A stretch of DNA of 64,000 bases from Thermodesulfobacteriota bacterium (GTDB lineage Bacteria; Desulfobacterota; UBA8473): NCBI GenBank assembly GCA_040757775.1, contig JBFLWQ010000003.1, forward strand, positions 1-64,000, given 5' to 3'. Under the pieces are notes generated by a model. That model was not told the DNA's origin, searched no databases, and saw nothing but the letters and a program-made list of their open reading frames with translations. The position numbers were made by a program, and so were the translations under genes. Below are positions 40,914 through 49,901 of the stretch, one piece after another. Each line of letters starts with the position of its first letter. Position 1 is the stretch's first letter.

Positions 40914-41872
40914 TCTTTATAATATTCAATGACACTTTCTATTATTCCATCTATATCTACTGTAGGTTCAAAGCCTATAAGATTTTTAATCTTGCTTGTA
41001 TTCGGACAGCGGCGCTGCATATCCTCAAACCCGGGACCGTATACCTCTTCATAGGGGATGTATATAATTTCTGAATTGCTTTTAGTCATCTTTTTCACCA
41101 TTAATGCCAGATTTTCGATGGTAATCTCTTTTCCGTTACCGATGTTAAAGATATCTCCGACTGCATCTGGGTGTGCCATAATATCTATGAGACCTCTAAC
41201 CGCATCCTTCACGTAAATAAAGCTCCTCGATTGCTTACCATCACCGTAGATGGCTATCGGTTTATTTAAGAGTGCCTTTTGGACAAAGTTGGGGATTACC
41301 ATGCCGTACTGGCTGCTCTGCCTTGGTCCTACGGTATTAAAGAGCCTGACAATAATGGTAGGTAGTTTTTTTTCTTCATAGTAAGCAAGTGCCAGAAACT
41401 CATCGATGGTCTTAGAGCAGGCATAAGCCCAACGGCGCTTCTTTATGGAGCCCATCACCCGGTTATCATCTTCTTGAAGGGTATGCTCTAAATGTTTACC
41501 ATAGACTTCAGAAGTGGAAATAATAAGTATTTTCTTCTTATATTTATTTGCCAGCCGTAAGACGATTTCTGTCCCTTTAACGTTGGTTTCAATAGTCTCA
41601 ACCGGGTTATCCATTATCAGTTTTACCCCGACAGCTGCAGCTAAGTGATATATCTCATCACATTTCTTTATCAATTCCTCCATTACTCTTTCATTTAAGA
41701 TAGTATCGATTGTCAGATGAAATCGCTTGTTTCCCCGGAGGTGCTTTGTATTTTCAAGCCGTCCCGTAGACAGATTGTCGATAACCGATACCTCGTGGTT
41801 CCTGGAAAGCAGCTCATCTGCTAAATGAGAACCGATAAAACCTGCTCCTCCTGTAATCAGTATTTTCATCAA
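40910..41872 (-). CDS. SDR nucleotide-sugar epimerase/decarboxylase
   Basis: This extended SDR has 320 residues. G-G-A-G-F-I-G-S-H-L is near 8-17, D-N-L-S-T-G-R near 36-42, S-T-S-E-V-Y-G near 119-125, and the catalytic Y-A-C-S-K near 149-153. R-L-F-N-T-V-G-P-R-Q near 178-187 and R-S-F-I-Y-V-K-D near 217 fit UDP-glucuronate decarboxylase (UDP-xylose synthase) and related enzymes. With ugd in the same locus, UDP-xylose synthesis is possible, but a 4-epimerase cannot be excluded. Confidence 0.85.
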   Translation of the reverse strand: MMKILITGGAGFIGSHLADELLSRNHEVSVIDNLSTGRLENTKHLRGNKRFHLTIDTILNERVMEELIKKCDEIYHLAAAVGVKLIMDNPVETIETNVKGTEIVLRLANKYKKKILIISTSEVYGKHLEHTLQEDDNRVMGSIKKRRWAYACSKTIDEFLALAYYEEKKLPTIIVRLFNTVGPRQSSQYGMVIPNFVQKALLNKPIAIYGDGKQSRSFIYVKDAVRGLIDIMAHPDAVGDIFNIGNGKEITIENLALMVKKMTKSNSEIIYIPYEEVYGPGFEDMQRRCPNTSKIKNLIGFEPTVDIDGIIESVIEYYKE

Positions 41873-41879
41873 TTAACCC

Positions 41880-41961
41880 TGATGGCTTAGTAAAAAGTCC
41901 ATCTGTCCGCCTCTGGCGGATTACTTTGCCATCCTAATTTTGATTTTTACGACTCCACCAA
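41880..41961. mobile_element. MITE-like element with about 20-bp terminal inverted repeats
   Basis: The left end TGATGGCTTAGTAAAAAGTC and the right end GATTTTTACGACTCCACCAA are imperfect inverted repeats. Between them is the TCCGCC-TCT-GGCGGA palindrome (41906-41920). There is no coding capacity. It resembles TTGATGG/TTTTTACGAG-type repeats widespread in deltaproteobacterial genomes. The rest of the gap to 42067 is AT-rich and featureless. Confidence 0.6.
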
Positions 41962-42067
41962 CCCTACTAGTTAATTTTATTTATAAAACTGTCTTTTTTT
42001 AAAGAGATATTAATATAAAATATTTCCTTTTACCTGTCAACAAGAGATTAAAGACGGAACTATTTTC

Positions 42068-43414
42068 TTAATTTGACTCTCCATTGACCACCTTAAAGTA
42101 CAGATTTTCAATATCTCTGAACAGCCTTTCTTTTCTGTATTTCTCTCTAACAAGTCTTCTTCCTTCATTCCCCATATCCTTTCTCAGTTCCTTATTGCTG
42201 AGTAGTAGTTTTAGTGCTTCTGCAAATCCATAGCCGTCTCCAGGTTCAACCAGGATACCTCCTTCATAGATTGTATACCCTGGGTTATTAATTCCTGCTT
42301 CTATTTTTTTCTCTTTATTTTTTTTGCTGACTGCTGACTGCTGGCTGCTGGCTACTAAGTCTAATATTCCCCCTGTATTTGTACTTATTATAGGTTTTCC
42401 CGATGCCATTGCCTCTATCAGAGAAACTGGTGTCCCCTCATTTAAAGAGGTTAAAGCCACTATGTCAAGATCAGCATATATAACATTGAGGTCTTCCCGC
42501 CAACCGGTAAAGGTTATATCATCTTCAATCCCAAGTTTTTGGGTATAGGCTTCCAGTTCGCTCCGCAACTCACCATCCCCTATGATTATAAATCTTACAG
42601 AAGGCTTTTCTGAAATGTCTCTGGTTTCTGGTTTAATTACCTCGGCTGCGGCATCCAGAAACATTCTGTGATTCTTAATGGGGACTAATCTTCCCACTAT
42701 TCCCACCAAAAGGGTTTGTTCATCAACCCCCAGCTCCTTTCGCAGGTGTCCTTTTTTTGTGTCACATTGGAGGAACTTATCTATATCAAAGCCTAATGGA
42801 ATTATAACAAATTTATCCGGGGGGGCTATTTTATACTTATAGCAGAGTTCCTTAAATTGTTGATTGCTCAATACGATGATTCTGTCCGTAAATCTAGCCA
42901 GTAGTCTCTCTATAGAGAGAAACAGCCTTGCCTTAAATGGGTTAAAATAGCCATGGAAGGTATGGCCGTGGAAGGTATGAATGATTTTTAGTTGTGATTT
43001 ACGAACTGCGAGTCGGGAGTTTTTTTGCAATAATAGTTTTTTAAAACACCTGAAAAGCAACTCCTGTAACTTGATTAATATAGCTGCTCCTCGACCTATT
43101 GTTCCTGCCTTGGCAGTATGAGTATGGATTAAATCTGGCATTTCTTTTTTGATAGTCTTGAGGGTTTTCCAGAATGTCTTTAAATCATTCTTCAATGATA
43201 TTTCTCTGCCCATCTCAGAGACAAATATTGGCTTGACGCCTCTTTCCTCGGCAAAGTAACGCATATCCCCTTCGCGGTCATCTACTGAACCTGTAAGGAG
43301 GATAGAATCAAATCTGTCCTTATCCAGCCCTTCGGTCAATAATACCGTGTGAATTGCAGGACCACCTATGTTTAATCTGGCTATTATTCTAAAAACCTTT
43401 ATCTTCCTTCCCAT
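42068..43414 (-). CDS. GT4-family glycosyltransferase with in-frame repeat inserts
   Basis: This is a family 4 retaining glycosyltransferase, about 448 residues from the ATG at 43414 (a TTG at 43453 is less likely). The N-terminal domain has R-I-I-A-R-L-N-I-G-G-P-A-I-H near 8-21, H-T-H-T-A-K-A-G near 95 and H-T-F-H-G-H-x-F-H-G near 148. The donor domain has G-R-L-V-P-I-K-N-H and the E-G-T-P-V-S-L-I-E-A-M-A-S-G-K-P-I signature near 325. Two stretches are unlike the family and repeat-derived: residues 130-142 (N-S-R-L-A-V-R-K-S-Q) and 351-371 (S-S-Q-Q-S-A-V-S-K-K-N-K). It overlaps the upstream epimerase gene by 26 nt. Confidence 0.9.
   Translation of the reverse strand: MGRKIKVFRIIARLNIGGPAIHTVLLTEGLDKDRFDSILLTGSVDDREGDMRYFAEERGVKPIFVSEMGREISLKNDLKTFWKTLKTIKKEMPDLIHTHTAKAGTIGRGAAILIKLQELLFRCFKKLLLQKNSRLAVRKSQLKIIHTFHGHTFHGYFNPFKARLFLSIERLLARFTDRIIVLSNQQFKELCYKYKIAPPDKFVIIPLGFDIDKFLQCDTKKGHLRKELGVDEQTLLVGIVGRLVPIKNHRMFLDAAAEVIKPETRDISEKPSVRFIIIGDGELRSELEAYTQKLGIEDDITFTGWREDLNVIYADLDIVALTSLNEGTPVSLIEAMASGKPIISTNTGGILDLVASSQQSAVSKKNKEKKIEAGINNPGYTIYEGGILVEPGDGYGFAEALKLLLSNKELRKDMGNEGRRLVREKYRKERLFRDIENLYFKVVNGESN
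42301..42362 (-). repeat. CAGCAGTCAGCAGT simple repeat inside a glycosyltransferase gene
   Basis: On the minus strand, tandem AGCCAGCAG and TCAGCAG units are followed by an A-rich run. They encode S-S-Q-Q-S-A-V-S-K-K-N-K-E-K-K within the donor-domain region, where relatives have a short loop. A related unit lies between genes at about 2983-3020. Confidence 0.65.
42988..43026 (-). repeat. second in-frame simple repeat in the same glycosyltransferase
   Basis: On the minus strand it reads ACTCCCGACTCGCAGTTCG then TAAATCACAAC. It resembles the ATTCGTGAGTCGTAAT tail of rfbB (36602-36632). It encodes N-S-R-L-A-V-R-K-S-Q just before the I-I-H-T-F-H-G-H motif. Confidence 0.55.
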
Positions 43415-44339
43415 TTTGATAGAAACTGATTGTCCTTTTAATACCTTCTTCAAAGTCTACAATGGGATTATATCCTAAAAGCTTTTTAGCCTTTGATATA
43501 TCCGCTAAAGAGTGTTTAACATCCCCCTTTCTCGGTTCTTGATGAATGGGATTTATGTTCGTTCCTGTTATTGAATTGATGACTTCTATCAGTCTAACCA
43601 TGTTATATCTTTCCCCACACGCTATATTGAAGACCTCTCCACCCACTCCCTCTGCCTCACATGCCTGCAGGTTTGCTTTTACTGCATTGTAAACATAGGT
43701 AAAATCTCTGGATTGTAACCCATCACCATAAACAATGGGAGGGATTCTGTTTAAAATTGCGGAGATAAATTTAGGTATAACAGCTGCGTAATGGGAGTTG
43801 GGGTCCTGGTGGGGTCCGAAGATATTAAAGTATCTCAGACACACTGTCTCTAAACCATATATGTGGTAGAAGACCTGACAATAATGCTCTCCCGCTAACT
43901 TAGAAACGGCATAGGGGGATTTGGGTAAGGGGGACATGCCCTCTATTTTTGGAAGGGTAGGGGTATCTCCGTAGATTGAAGAAGAAGAGGCATATACTAC
44001 CCTTTTAACCTCTGATTCTCTGGATGCCACAAGTAAATTTAGTGTTCCTATTACATTGGCTTCAGTGCTCTTGAGCGGGTCTTCAATAGATCGTGGGACA
44101 GACGGGATTGCCCCCTGATGAAGTACATACTCAATACCATCAACAGCCTTTTTTACCGTAGGCAGATGGGTTAACTCCCCTTGAATAAATTCGATCTGGG
44201 ATAATACACCAAGTAAATTTTCTTTTTTCCCTGTTGAAAGATTATCAATGACCCTTACCTGTTTTTTTTCTTTCAGTAATTTCCGGACTATGTTAGACCC
44301 TATAAATCCAGCTCCACCAGTTACTAAATACTTGGTCAT
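43389..44339 (-). CDS. SDR UDP-sugar 4-epimerase (WbpP/Gne-like)
   Basis: This extended SDR epimerase has 316 residues. G-G-A-G-F-I-G-S-N-I is near 8-17, D-N-L-S-T-G-K-K near 36-43, and H-Q-G-A-I-P-S-V-P-R-S near 74-84, which is characteristic of UDP-GlcNAc(A) 4-epimerases. S-S-S-S-I-Y-G-D is near 118-125, with Y-A-V-S-K at the active site near 143. R-Y-F-N-I-F-G-P-H-Q-D-P follows. It likely supplies GalNAc-type residues to the polysaccharide. It follows the GT/DUF218 gene by 45 nt. Confidence 0.88.
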   Translation of the reverse strand: MTKYLVTGGAGFIGSNIVRKLLKEKKQVRVIDNLSTGKKENLLGVLSQIEFIQGELTHLPTVKKAVDGIEYVLHQGAIPSVPRSIEDPLKSTEANVIGTLNLLVASRESEVKRVVYASSSSIYGDTPTLPKIEGMSPLPKSPYAVSKLAGEHYCQVFYHIYGLETVCLRYFNIFGPHQDPNSHYAAVIPKFISAILNRIPPIVYGDGLQSRDFTYVYNAVKANLQACEAEGVGGEVFNIACGERYNMVRLIEVINSITGTNINPIHQEPRKGDVKHSLADISKAKKLLGYNPIVDFEEGIKRTISFYQNGKEDKGF

Positions 44340-44384
44340 ATATAGTTACTCCACGTTATTAACGTATAAACGTTCAAACGGTTA

Positions 44385-46253
44385 TTATATGTAACCCTTC
44401 CACCAATAGTAAAGAATTCCTGTATATTCATGCATGATGCCACGAATTTGTTCAATGGCAATCTGTTTGTGCACAGAAAACCACCTTAATTTTCTAGGCC
44501 ATTGATAGTAATGGCTATAAGCTACCGGTGTATAGATGACCTCTTTGTCAGGAGCGACCTTGTCGAAAACAAGGGAAACCCTTCTCATATGAAAAGGGGA
44601 GCTTACCAGGATAAGCTTCTTCCAATCATTTTGATTCAATATCTCATTAACATATACAACATTCTGGTGTGTATTACTTGCCTTTTTCTCCAGGATGATA
44701 TGGTTTTCAGGTACTCCCAGTGAAACAGCCAGCGCCTTCATAACATCAGGTTCTTTAAAAACAAAGACATACCCCGATGAGAAAATGATGTCCTGAGCAT
44801 AACCCTTCTTATACAGCATAACTCCTGTTTCAACCCTTTCCTCATAACCCTCCCCGGCATTACCTGATTCTCCTACTCCCCCGGCTAATACGACAATAGC
44901 ATCAGCTTTCTTTGGGGTTTCTTGGATTTTTAATGGGTTGGCTAAATACCAGATTAATGGGGAGAAGAATATTAGATATAAGATTGCTGCCAGCGTAACA
45001 ACTGTTTTTGTGAGACTCTTCCTGTATCTCCAGTAAAAAGTAATCATTTGTTCCTGCCAGTTAAGCTTTTCTGACTCTTTTTTCGTTAATGCCTTCCCAA
45101 TCAAGTTACTCATATCTTCGATTCTTTGTGTCCAGGAATTTTTCCTGGCTGCTTCAATCCTTAATTGAGGTGTTGTCAGGTCATTTTCTTTCAGTGCCTT
45201 GTTTATCTGTTCTTCAAAGTCGGTATTGTTTTTGCCGATGTAGACTAATGCTCCATTTTCCTCGTTGAACTTGATTACCTCCGGAAGCGGTGTGGAAACC
45301 ACCGGCCTTTTCATAACTAAATATTCATTGATTTTTGTGGGATAGACTGTTCTGGTATATTCCGATAAGACATAGGGTATCAGACCAGCATCGAATGAAT
45401 TGACATAGGCTGGCAGGTCAGTGAACTCTTTTTTGCCTAAAAAGTGGACGTTTTCTAAACGCTGGAGCTTAGAAATATCTGTTTGTAGAGGACCCACAAA
45501 TACAAAAGACCACTTAGGGTTTCGTTTAGCCAGTGTTTTTACAAGGTCAAAATCGATATGTTTATGTATACCCCCGATATAGCCAAGCCTCGGTGTGGGA
45601 ATACTCTTTATATCTTCGGGGACATTGGAATCCTCGTATGAGAAGGAAAGAAAATTCTCAATATTTACACCGAATGGGAATATATATACATTTTGATTGT
45701 GTTCTAAGCACCTGTTTTTAATCTCTTCTCCCTGGGCAAAAACCACATCGCAGATTCTCAATAATTGTCTCTCGGTTTCTTTTAGCTTTTTGGGGTTGTT
45801 GGTCAGCTGGGCAAAATCCGCTATAGAATAGTAAACAACAAGTTTGTGTTCGATATTATTTATTAAATTGATGGTAGTTTGGGTAGGTAAAAATGTCCAT
45901 ATAATGGGATTAGAGAATCTGGTTATTTTTAACCATTTTTTAAGTGTATTCAGAAAGAGAAAGCGATTGACAAGTTGAGCAATCTTTGAATAGGGAAAGG
46001 GGAAAAATATGGGTGAAAAGATATAAAGATTTTCCATTTCCTGTCGGAAACCCTTGACACTTTTAATCCAGTTGCCGATTCTTTTTTTTAGCCTGGGAAT
46101 ATCATGAAAGGTTAATGTTCTAACCCCTGTATTCTCAATAAACAATACTCTGTTACCATGTTTGGCAAATGTAGACATTATTTCTTGGTGCCCTTGCCAG
46201 ACAAAGTCCCAGTCAATGGATGATATACAAATGATGTTCTGGTCTTGCAGCAT
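44385..46253 (-). CDS. Glycosyltransferase fused to a membrane DUF218 (YdcF/SanA-like) domain
   Basis: This 622-residue protein has two domains that are usually separate. Residues 1-390 are a GT-B glycosyltransferase (start I-C-I-S-S-I-D-W-D-F-V-W-Q-G-H-Q-E; donor-side G-Y-I-G-G-I-H-K-H near 225 and Y-P-T-K-I-N-E-Y near 305). One membrane helix follows at about 410-432. Residues 440-600 form a DUF218 domain: D-A-I-V-V-L-A-G-G near 446-454, E-R-V-E-T-G near 467, S-S-G-Y near 487, and V-S-S-P-F-H-M-R-R near 560. DUF218 proteins (ElyC, SanA, YdcF) affect envelope polymer metabolism, but their chemistry is unclear. The frame is unbroken, so the fusion looks real. Confidence 0.85.
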   Translation of the reverse strand: MLQDQNIICISSIDWDFVWQGHQEIMSTFAKHGNRVLFIENTGVRTLTFHDIPRLKKRIGNWIKSVKGFRQEMENLYIFSPIFFPFPYSKIAQLVNRFLFLNTLKKWLKITRFSNPIIWTFLPTQTTINLINNIEHKLVVYYSIADFAQLTNNPKKLKETERQLLRICDVVFAQGEEIKNRCLEHNQNVYIFPFGVNIENFLSFSYEDSNVPEDIKSIPTPRLGYIGGIHKHIDFDLVKTLAKRNPKWSFVFVGPLQTDISKLQRLENVHFLGKKEFTDLPAYVNSFDAGLIPYVLSEYTRTVYPTKINEYLVMKRPVVSTPLPEVIKFNEENGALVYIGKNNTDFEEQINKALKENDLTTPQLRIEAARKNSWTQRIEDMSNLIGKALTKKESEKLNWQEQMITFYWRYRKSLTKTVVTLAAILYLIFFSPLIWYLANPLKIQETPKKADAIVVLAGGVGESGNAGEGYEERVETGVMLYKKGYAQDIIFSSGYVFVFKEPDVMKALAVSLGVPENHIILEKKASNTHQNVVYVNEILNQNDWKKLILVSSPFHMRRVSLVFDKVAPDKEVIYTPVAYSHYYQWPRKLRWFSVHKQIAIEQIRGIMHEYTGILYYWWKGYI

Positions 46254-46278
46254 ATGTTCTAGCGTTATCCTTTAACCT

Positions 46279-47481
46279 TCAGAAAGTTTTTTCTGCGTTT
46301 TTTGATTTGAATTTTCGGGCCAAAATTTTGACAATCCTTTCTGATGCCTTGCCGTCACTTTGTTTAGAAAATTTACTCTTTTTCCCTCGTCCTTTCATAA
46401 TTTTGGCTGCCTCTTCGATTATCTTTTGAGTATTGTTCCAGACCAGGATGTTTGTTCCTTCGGTAATGGTATCAGGACGCTCGGTAGTATCACGGAGGGT
46501 TAGACAGGGAACATTTAACACCATTGTTTCCTCCTGAATAGATCCAGAGTCGGTAAGAACGAACTTGGCATGCATCATTAGGTTTAGAAAATTCAGATAA
46601 CTGAGAGGGTCGATGGAATATATTTTAGGAGGGAGTGGGTACCATGCATTATAAGGAGTATTTTCAAAAAACTGCTTTATGTTAAAAGTTTCTATCTGTT
46701 TTTTCGTCCGGGGATGGACTGGAAAAATAAGAGGTATCTGTTTTGATACTTTTTGTAATGCTTTTAGGATCTTTAAAAAGGAATTTTTATCATCAACATT
46801 TGAAGGGCGGTGCAGGGTTAATAAGCAATAGTCTATTATTTTTTCTTTATTATCAGATACGATGTTTAGCTTTCTCAGTATATCAGTTTTTAAAGCCTTT
46901 TCTCGATAAGCTAAGAGGGTATCTATCATAACGTCGCCCACCAAGAAAATCTTTTCTTCAGGGATGCCTTCTCTTCTCAAGTTGTTATTACCGGCTTCAC
47001 AGGTAGTAAATAGATAATCTGACAACACATCGGTTACTATACGGTTGATCTCTTCAGGCATGGTTCTGTCAAGTGATCTAAGGCCGGCTTCAACATGAGC
47101 AATGGGGATATGGAGTTTAACAGCGGTTAATGCACAAGCTAGGGTGGAATTGACATCTCCAACAACCACTACCGCATCTGGGATATCTCCAGTAATGAGT
47201 TTTTCGAATTCAATCATGACTCTGCCTGTCTGTTCCCCGTGATTTCCAGAGCCTACTCCCAGATAGACATCTGGTTCAGGAATATTTAGGTTTTCGAAAA
47301 AAACCTTTGACATCTCGTAGTCATAGTGTTGACCTGTGTGAACCAGCGTATAATTGATAACAGGAGCAGATGAGGTTTTGTTTTCATTATGCCTATTGAT
47401 GGCATTGATGATAGGGGCTATTTTCATGAAGTTGGGACGGGCACCAGCGACTAAGATTAATTTCATACTTTTTGGATTCAT
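46279..47481 (-). CDS. wecB: UDP-N-acetylglucosamine 2-epimerase
   Basis: This non-hydrolysing epimerase makes UDP-ManNAc. It has 400 residues (or 395 from a second ATG). G-A-R-P-N-F-M-K-I-A-P is near 13-23, H-T-G-Q-H-Y-D near 48-54, G-D-V-N-S-T near 108-113, and H-V-E-A-G-L-R-S near 129-136, followed by M-P-E-E-I-N-R. L-T-L-H-R-P-S-N-V-D is near 222 and T-D-S-G-S-I-Q-E-E near 310-318. No UDP-ManNAc dehydrogenase of the wecC type is distinguishable; ugd has the UDP-glucose-type pattern. Confidence 0.94.
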   Translation of the reverse strand: MNPKSMKLILVAGARPNFMKIAPIINAINRHNENKTSSAPVINYTLVHTGQHYDYEMSKVFFENLNIPEPDVYLGVGSGNHGEQTGRVMIEFEKLITGDIPDAVVVVGDVNSTLACALTAVKLHIPIAHVEAGLRSLDRTMPEEINRIVTDVLSDYLFTTCEAGNNNLRREGIPEEKIFLVGDVMIDTLLAYREKALKTDILRKLNIVSDNKEKIIDYCLLTLHRPSNVDDKNSFLKILKALQKVSKQIPLIFPVHPRTKKQIETFNIKQFFENTPYNAWYPLPPKIYSIDPLSYLNFLNLMMHAKFVLTDSGSIQEETMVLNVPCLTLRDTTERPDTITEGTNILVWNNTQKIIEEAAKIMKGRGKKSKFSKQSDGKASERIVKILARKFKSKNAEKTF

Positions 47482-47542
47482 AAGATTTGGGATGTACTAT
47501 ATCTATATAATTACTGAGATGTGGTAATTATCTTTTCTTTTA

Positions 47543-48409
47543 TCATTCATTGTCAACCTTGGCTAGACTTATTTTATTTCTTAGTACCCAGCCTCCATAC
47601 CCAAAAAATCCCCCGAACACATAAAATATAGCAAAAATTATAGATGAAAAAGCAATGGCCTCTTCTTTTGGGATATTGATTAATGCAAAAAGATAAATCA
47701 TAGAGGCTTCTCTGGTGCCAATTCCCAGTATTGATATGGGTACAAGGCTGACTAAATTAATTAAAGACATCAAAAATACGGTTATTAGAAAGTCTATTTT
47801 TATATTGAGGGATAGCAGCATTAAATGGCATTGAATAAAATATATAAGGTAGCTTATTACCGTGAGGAATCCTGGCAGGATAATCATCGGTCTGGCTAAA
47901 TCTTTAAAACCGATGAAAAACTGTTCTAAGCTTATAACCAGACCACCAAATTTTTTTCTAAAGAATGGTACTATAAAATCTTTGAATCTGTTTTTAGAAA
48001 TGAAATAGATAAAAATTGCCACAATTGTCAGGGATATTGAGATCATTGCCAATTGGTTAAGTTGTCCGAATATTCTCAAATGCCAACTACCCAAGATACC
48101 AAATAAAATCAAAAAGCATAAATCAAAAAGTCTGTCAGCCAAAACTCCTGATAATCCTTTGCTAAGAGGAATACCCCGGTCTTCTTTTAGATAAAAAATC
48201 TTTATAGCTTCTCCTAATCTTCCTGGGGTAACTATTCCGACGAAGAGACCACTCAGATAAGATACGAAGGTCTGGGATAGAGAATACCTAATGGACTGAA
48301 GTTTCAATATATATCTCCATCTTAAGGACTTGATAAAGATTGCAGGCAGGTTTAAAAGAAGTACAACTATCAAAATATCAATTTTTAAGGTCCCTATAAT
48401 CTGAATCAA
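47543..48409 (-). CDS. Flippase-like membrane protein (LPG synthase TM / UPF0104)
   Basis: This is a polytopic membrane protein of the lysylphosphatidylglycerol-synthetase transmembrane family. From the TTG at 48409 it has 288 residues. The family signature G-L-F-V-G-I-V-T-P-G-R-L-G-E-A is near 54-68, and I-L-G-I-G-T-R-E-A near 226-234 also fits. The reading frame stays open upstream through K-R-Y-Y-K-Y-L-G-F-V-I-L-I-L-I-I-W, a usual first helix, back to a CTG at 48481 with AAAGG 10 nt before it. The true start may therefore be that CTG. It likely moves a lipid-linked intermediate or modifies lipids. Confidence 0.85.
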   Translation of the reverse strand: MIQIIGTLKIDILIVVLLLNLPAIFIKSLRWRYILKLQSIRYSLSQTFVSYLSGLFVGIVTPGRLGEAIKIFYLKEDRGIPLSKGLSGVLADRLFDLCFLILFGILGSWHLRIFGQLNQLAMISISLTIVAIFIYFISKNRFKDFIVPFFRKKFGGLVISLEQFFIGFKDLARPMIILPGFLTVISYLIYFIQCHLMLLSLNIKIDFLITVFLMSLINLVSLVPISILGIGTREASMIYLFALINIPKEEAIAFSSIIFAIFYVFGGFFGYGGWVLRNKISLAKVDNE

Positions 48410-48502
48410 TCGATGAATATCGATTTTCCAGATAATTAAAATCAGAATTACAAATCCTAAATACTTATAATATCTTTTCAGTTGCTAAATGCCTTTCTTC
48501 GC

Positions 48503-49900
48503 CTATTGAGTTTTAAGATAGGATGGGTGAGTTGAAGATTCTGTTTTGTGGAGGAGAAGAGGGGTGAGACCTATACCTATTAAAAACCAGAAGTGTCTCA
48601 TAGTCAAAAGGTCAATTGTAAAACCATTTAAAAGAAATCCAATTATGCCTGCCAGTACGCACCATAAAACGTTTTGATTTACTCTTTCCGTAGCTAGCCT
48701 TATTTTTTTTGTTAAAAGATATATTATATTAGAGAAAAAGATCAATACCCCAACTAGACCGGCAATACCTGTTTCAGCCAATGAACCTAAATAAACGGAA
48801 TGCGGATCGAAGTTTAGAGTTTTGTCTTTTACAAGTCTAACAAATTCGGGATATGCCTCAAAACCATAATTGGATTTCACCTTTTCCCATTCAACGTTGT
48901 CTCCGAAATTTTGGTTGTAGGTTCCTATCCCAACTCCAATCAAAGGATGTTTTTTAAACATGTTCAAAGAGGTTATCGGTTGCAGAAAATGCAGGCTATA
49001 TGAATAAGATAAGTTGACCTGTACTTTTTTGGTTAACTTATCAAATTCAACTTTAACGGGGAAAATTACGAAGATAGTTGTTATCAATGAGACGAGAAAA
49101 AATATTATAAATCCGCAGAAGGTGGCATATTTGATTACAGACATTGTCCTATTCCGTCCAAATTTTGCTGCGATAATAAAGAGGCTGAACAAAATTCCGG
49201 TTATTCTTCGAGAACCTGTAAGGAAGGCTGTTCCTATGAAAATGAAAGAGATTGCCACTAAAATAATTTTAGAACCCCTGTCTTTTTGGTCTGTACCTGC
49301 CATGATTACTATCATTAGAAAAATTAAAGATGTGTGGATATAGGTTGTAAACATGTTGGGAGATAGCAAAGTTGACTGAACTCTGGGAAAATGATGTGCC
49401 TGTGATTCTATAGTCGAATAGTATAACATAGCATCGGACTTATCAATTACCCCTGCCAAACTTAAACCAAAAGCAGCCAGACCTATTAAACAGACAAAAA
49501 GTGCAGTAAAAATCCAGACATACAGTGCCCTTTTCAACTGTTCTGGTTTTGTGAAGATATTTATGATGAATGAAAGAAGAAGGACAAGATATATAAAACC
49601 AGCCAGTTCAGTAAGACTACTTCTCACGGCTACAGAATTTAAGATTGAAGGTATGAATGATAGAATCATAATGAAACAGGATAGTTGTAGCGGATTTTTC
49701 TTAAAATCTCTTTTGCCCAGGAAATAGTTGATAAGATAGGCAACGAAGATAACCATAAATATTAACTCAGACCACTGGATCCGTTTTTGTATATGGAGAA
49801 TTGTGGGTGTCCATTGAAAAGGAATGGAAATAATATATATCCACAATAACTTCTCTAGGTTGTTAGAAGAGTACCAGGCGAGTTTTATTTTTTTTATCAT
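48503..49900 (-). CDS. O-antigen ligase/polymerase family membrane protein (Wzy_C)
   Basis: This is a 465-residue protein with about ten to twelve membrane helices. The Wzy_C-type core is visible: F-L-T-G-S-R-R near 227-233 with paired arginines. A long periplasmic loop follows, with K-H-P-L-I-G-V-G-I-G-T-Y near 313-324 and the D-P-H-S-V-Y-L near 365. It either polymerises repeat units or transfers them to a lipid or protein acceptor; sequence alone cannot separate Wzy from WaaL. It follows the methyltransferase gene by 1 nt. Confidence 0.88.
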   Translation of the reverse strand: MIKKIKLAWYSSNNLEKLLWIYIISIPFQWTPTILHIQKRIQWSELIFMVIFVAYLINYFLGKRDFKKNPLQLSCFIMILSFIPSILNSVAVRSSLTELAGFIYLVLLLSFIINIFTKPEQLKRALYVWIFTALFVCLIGLAAFGLSLAGVIDKSDAMLYYSTIESQAHHFPRVQSTLLSPNMFTTYIHTSLIFLMIVIMAGTDQKDRGSKIILVAISFIFIGTAFLTGSRRITGILFSLFIIAAKFGRNRTMSVIKYATFCGFIIFFLVSLITTIFVIFPVKVEFDKLTKKVQVNLSYSYSLHFLQPITSLNMFKKHPLIGVGIGTYNQNFGDNVEWEKVKSNYGFEAYPEFVRLVKDKTLNFDPHSVYLGSLAETGIAGLVGVLIFFSNIIYLLTKKIRLATERVNQNVLWCVLAGIIGFLLNGFTIDLLTMRHFWFLIGIGLTPLLLHKTESSTHPSYLKTQ

Positions 49901-49901
49901 C

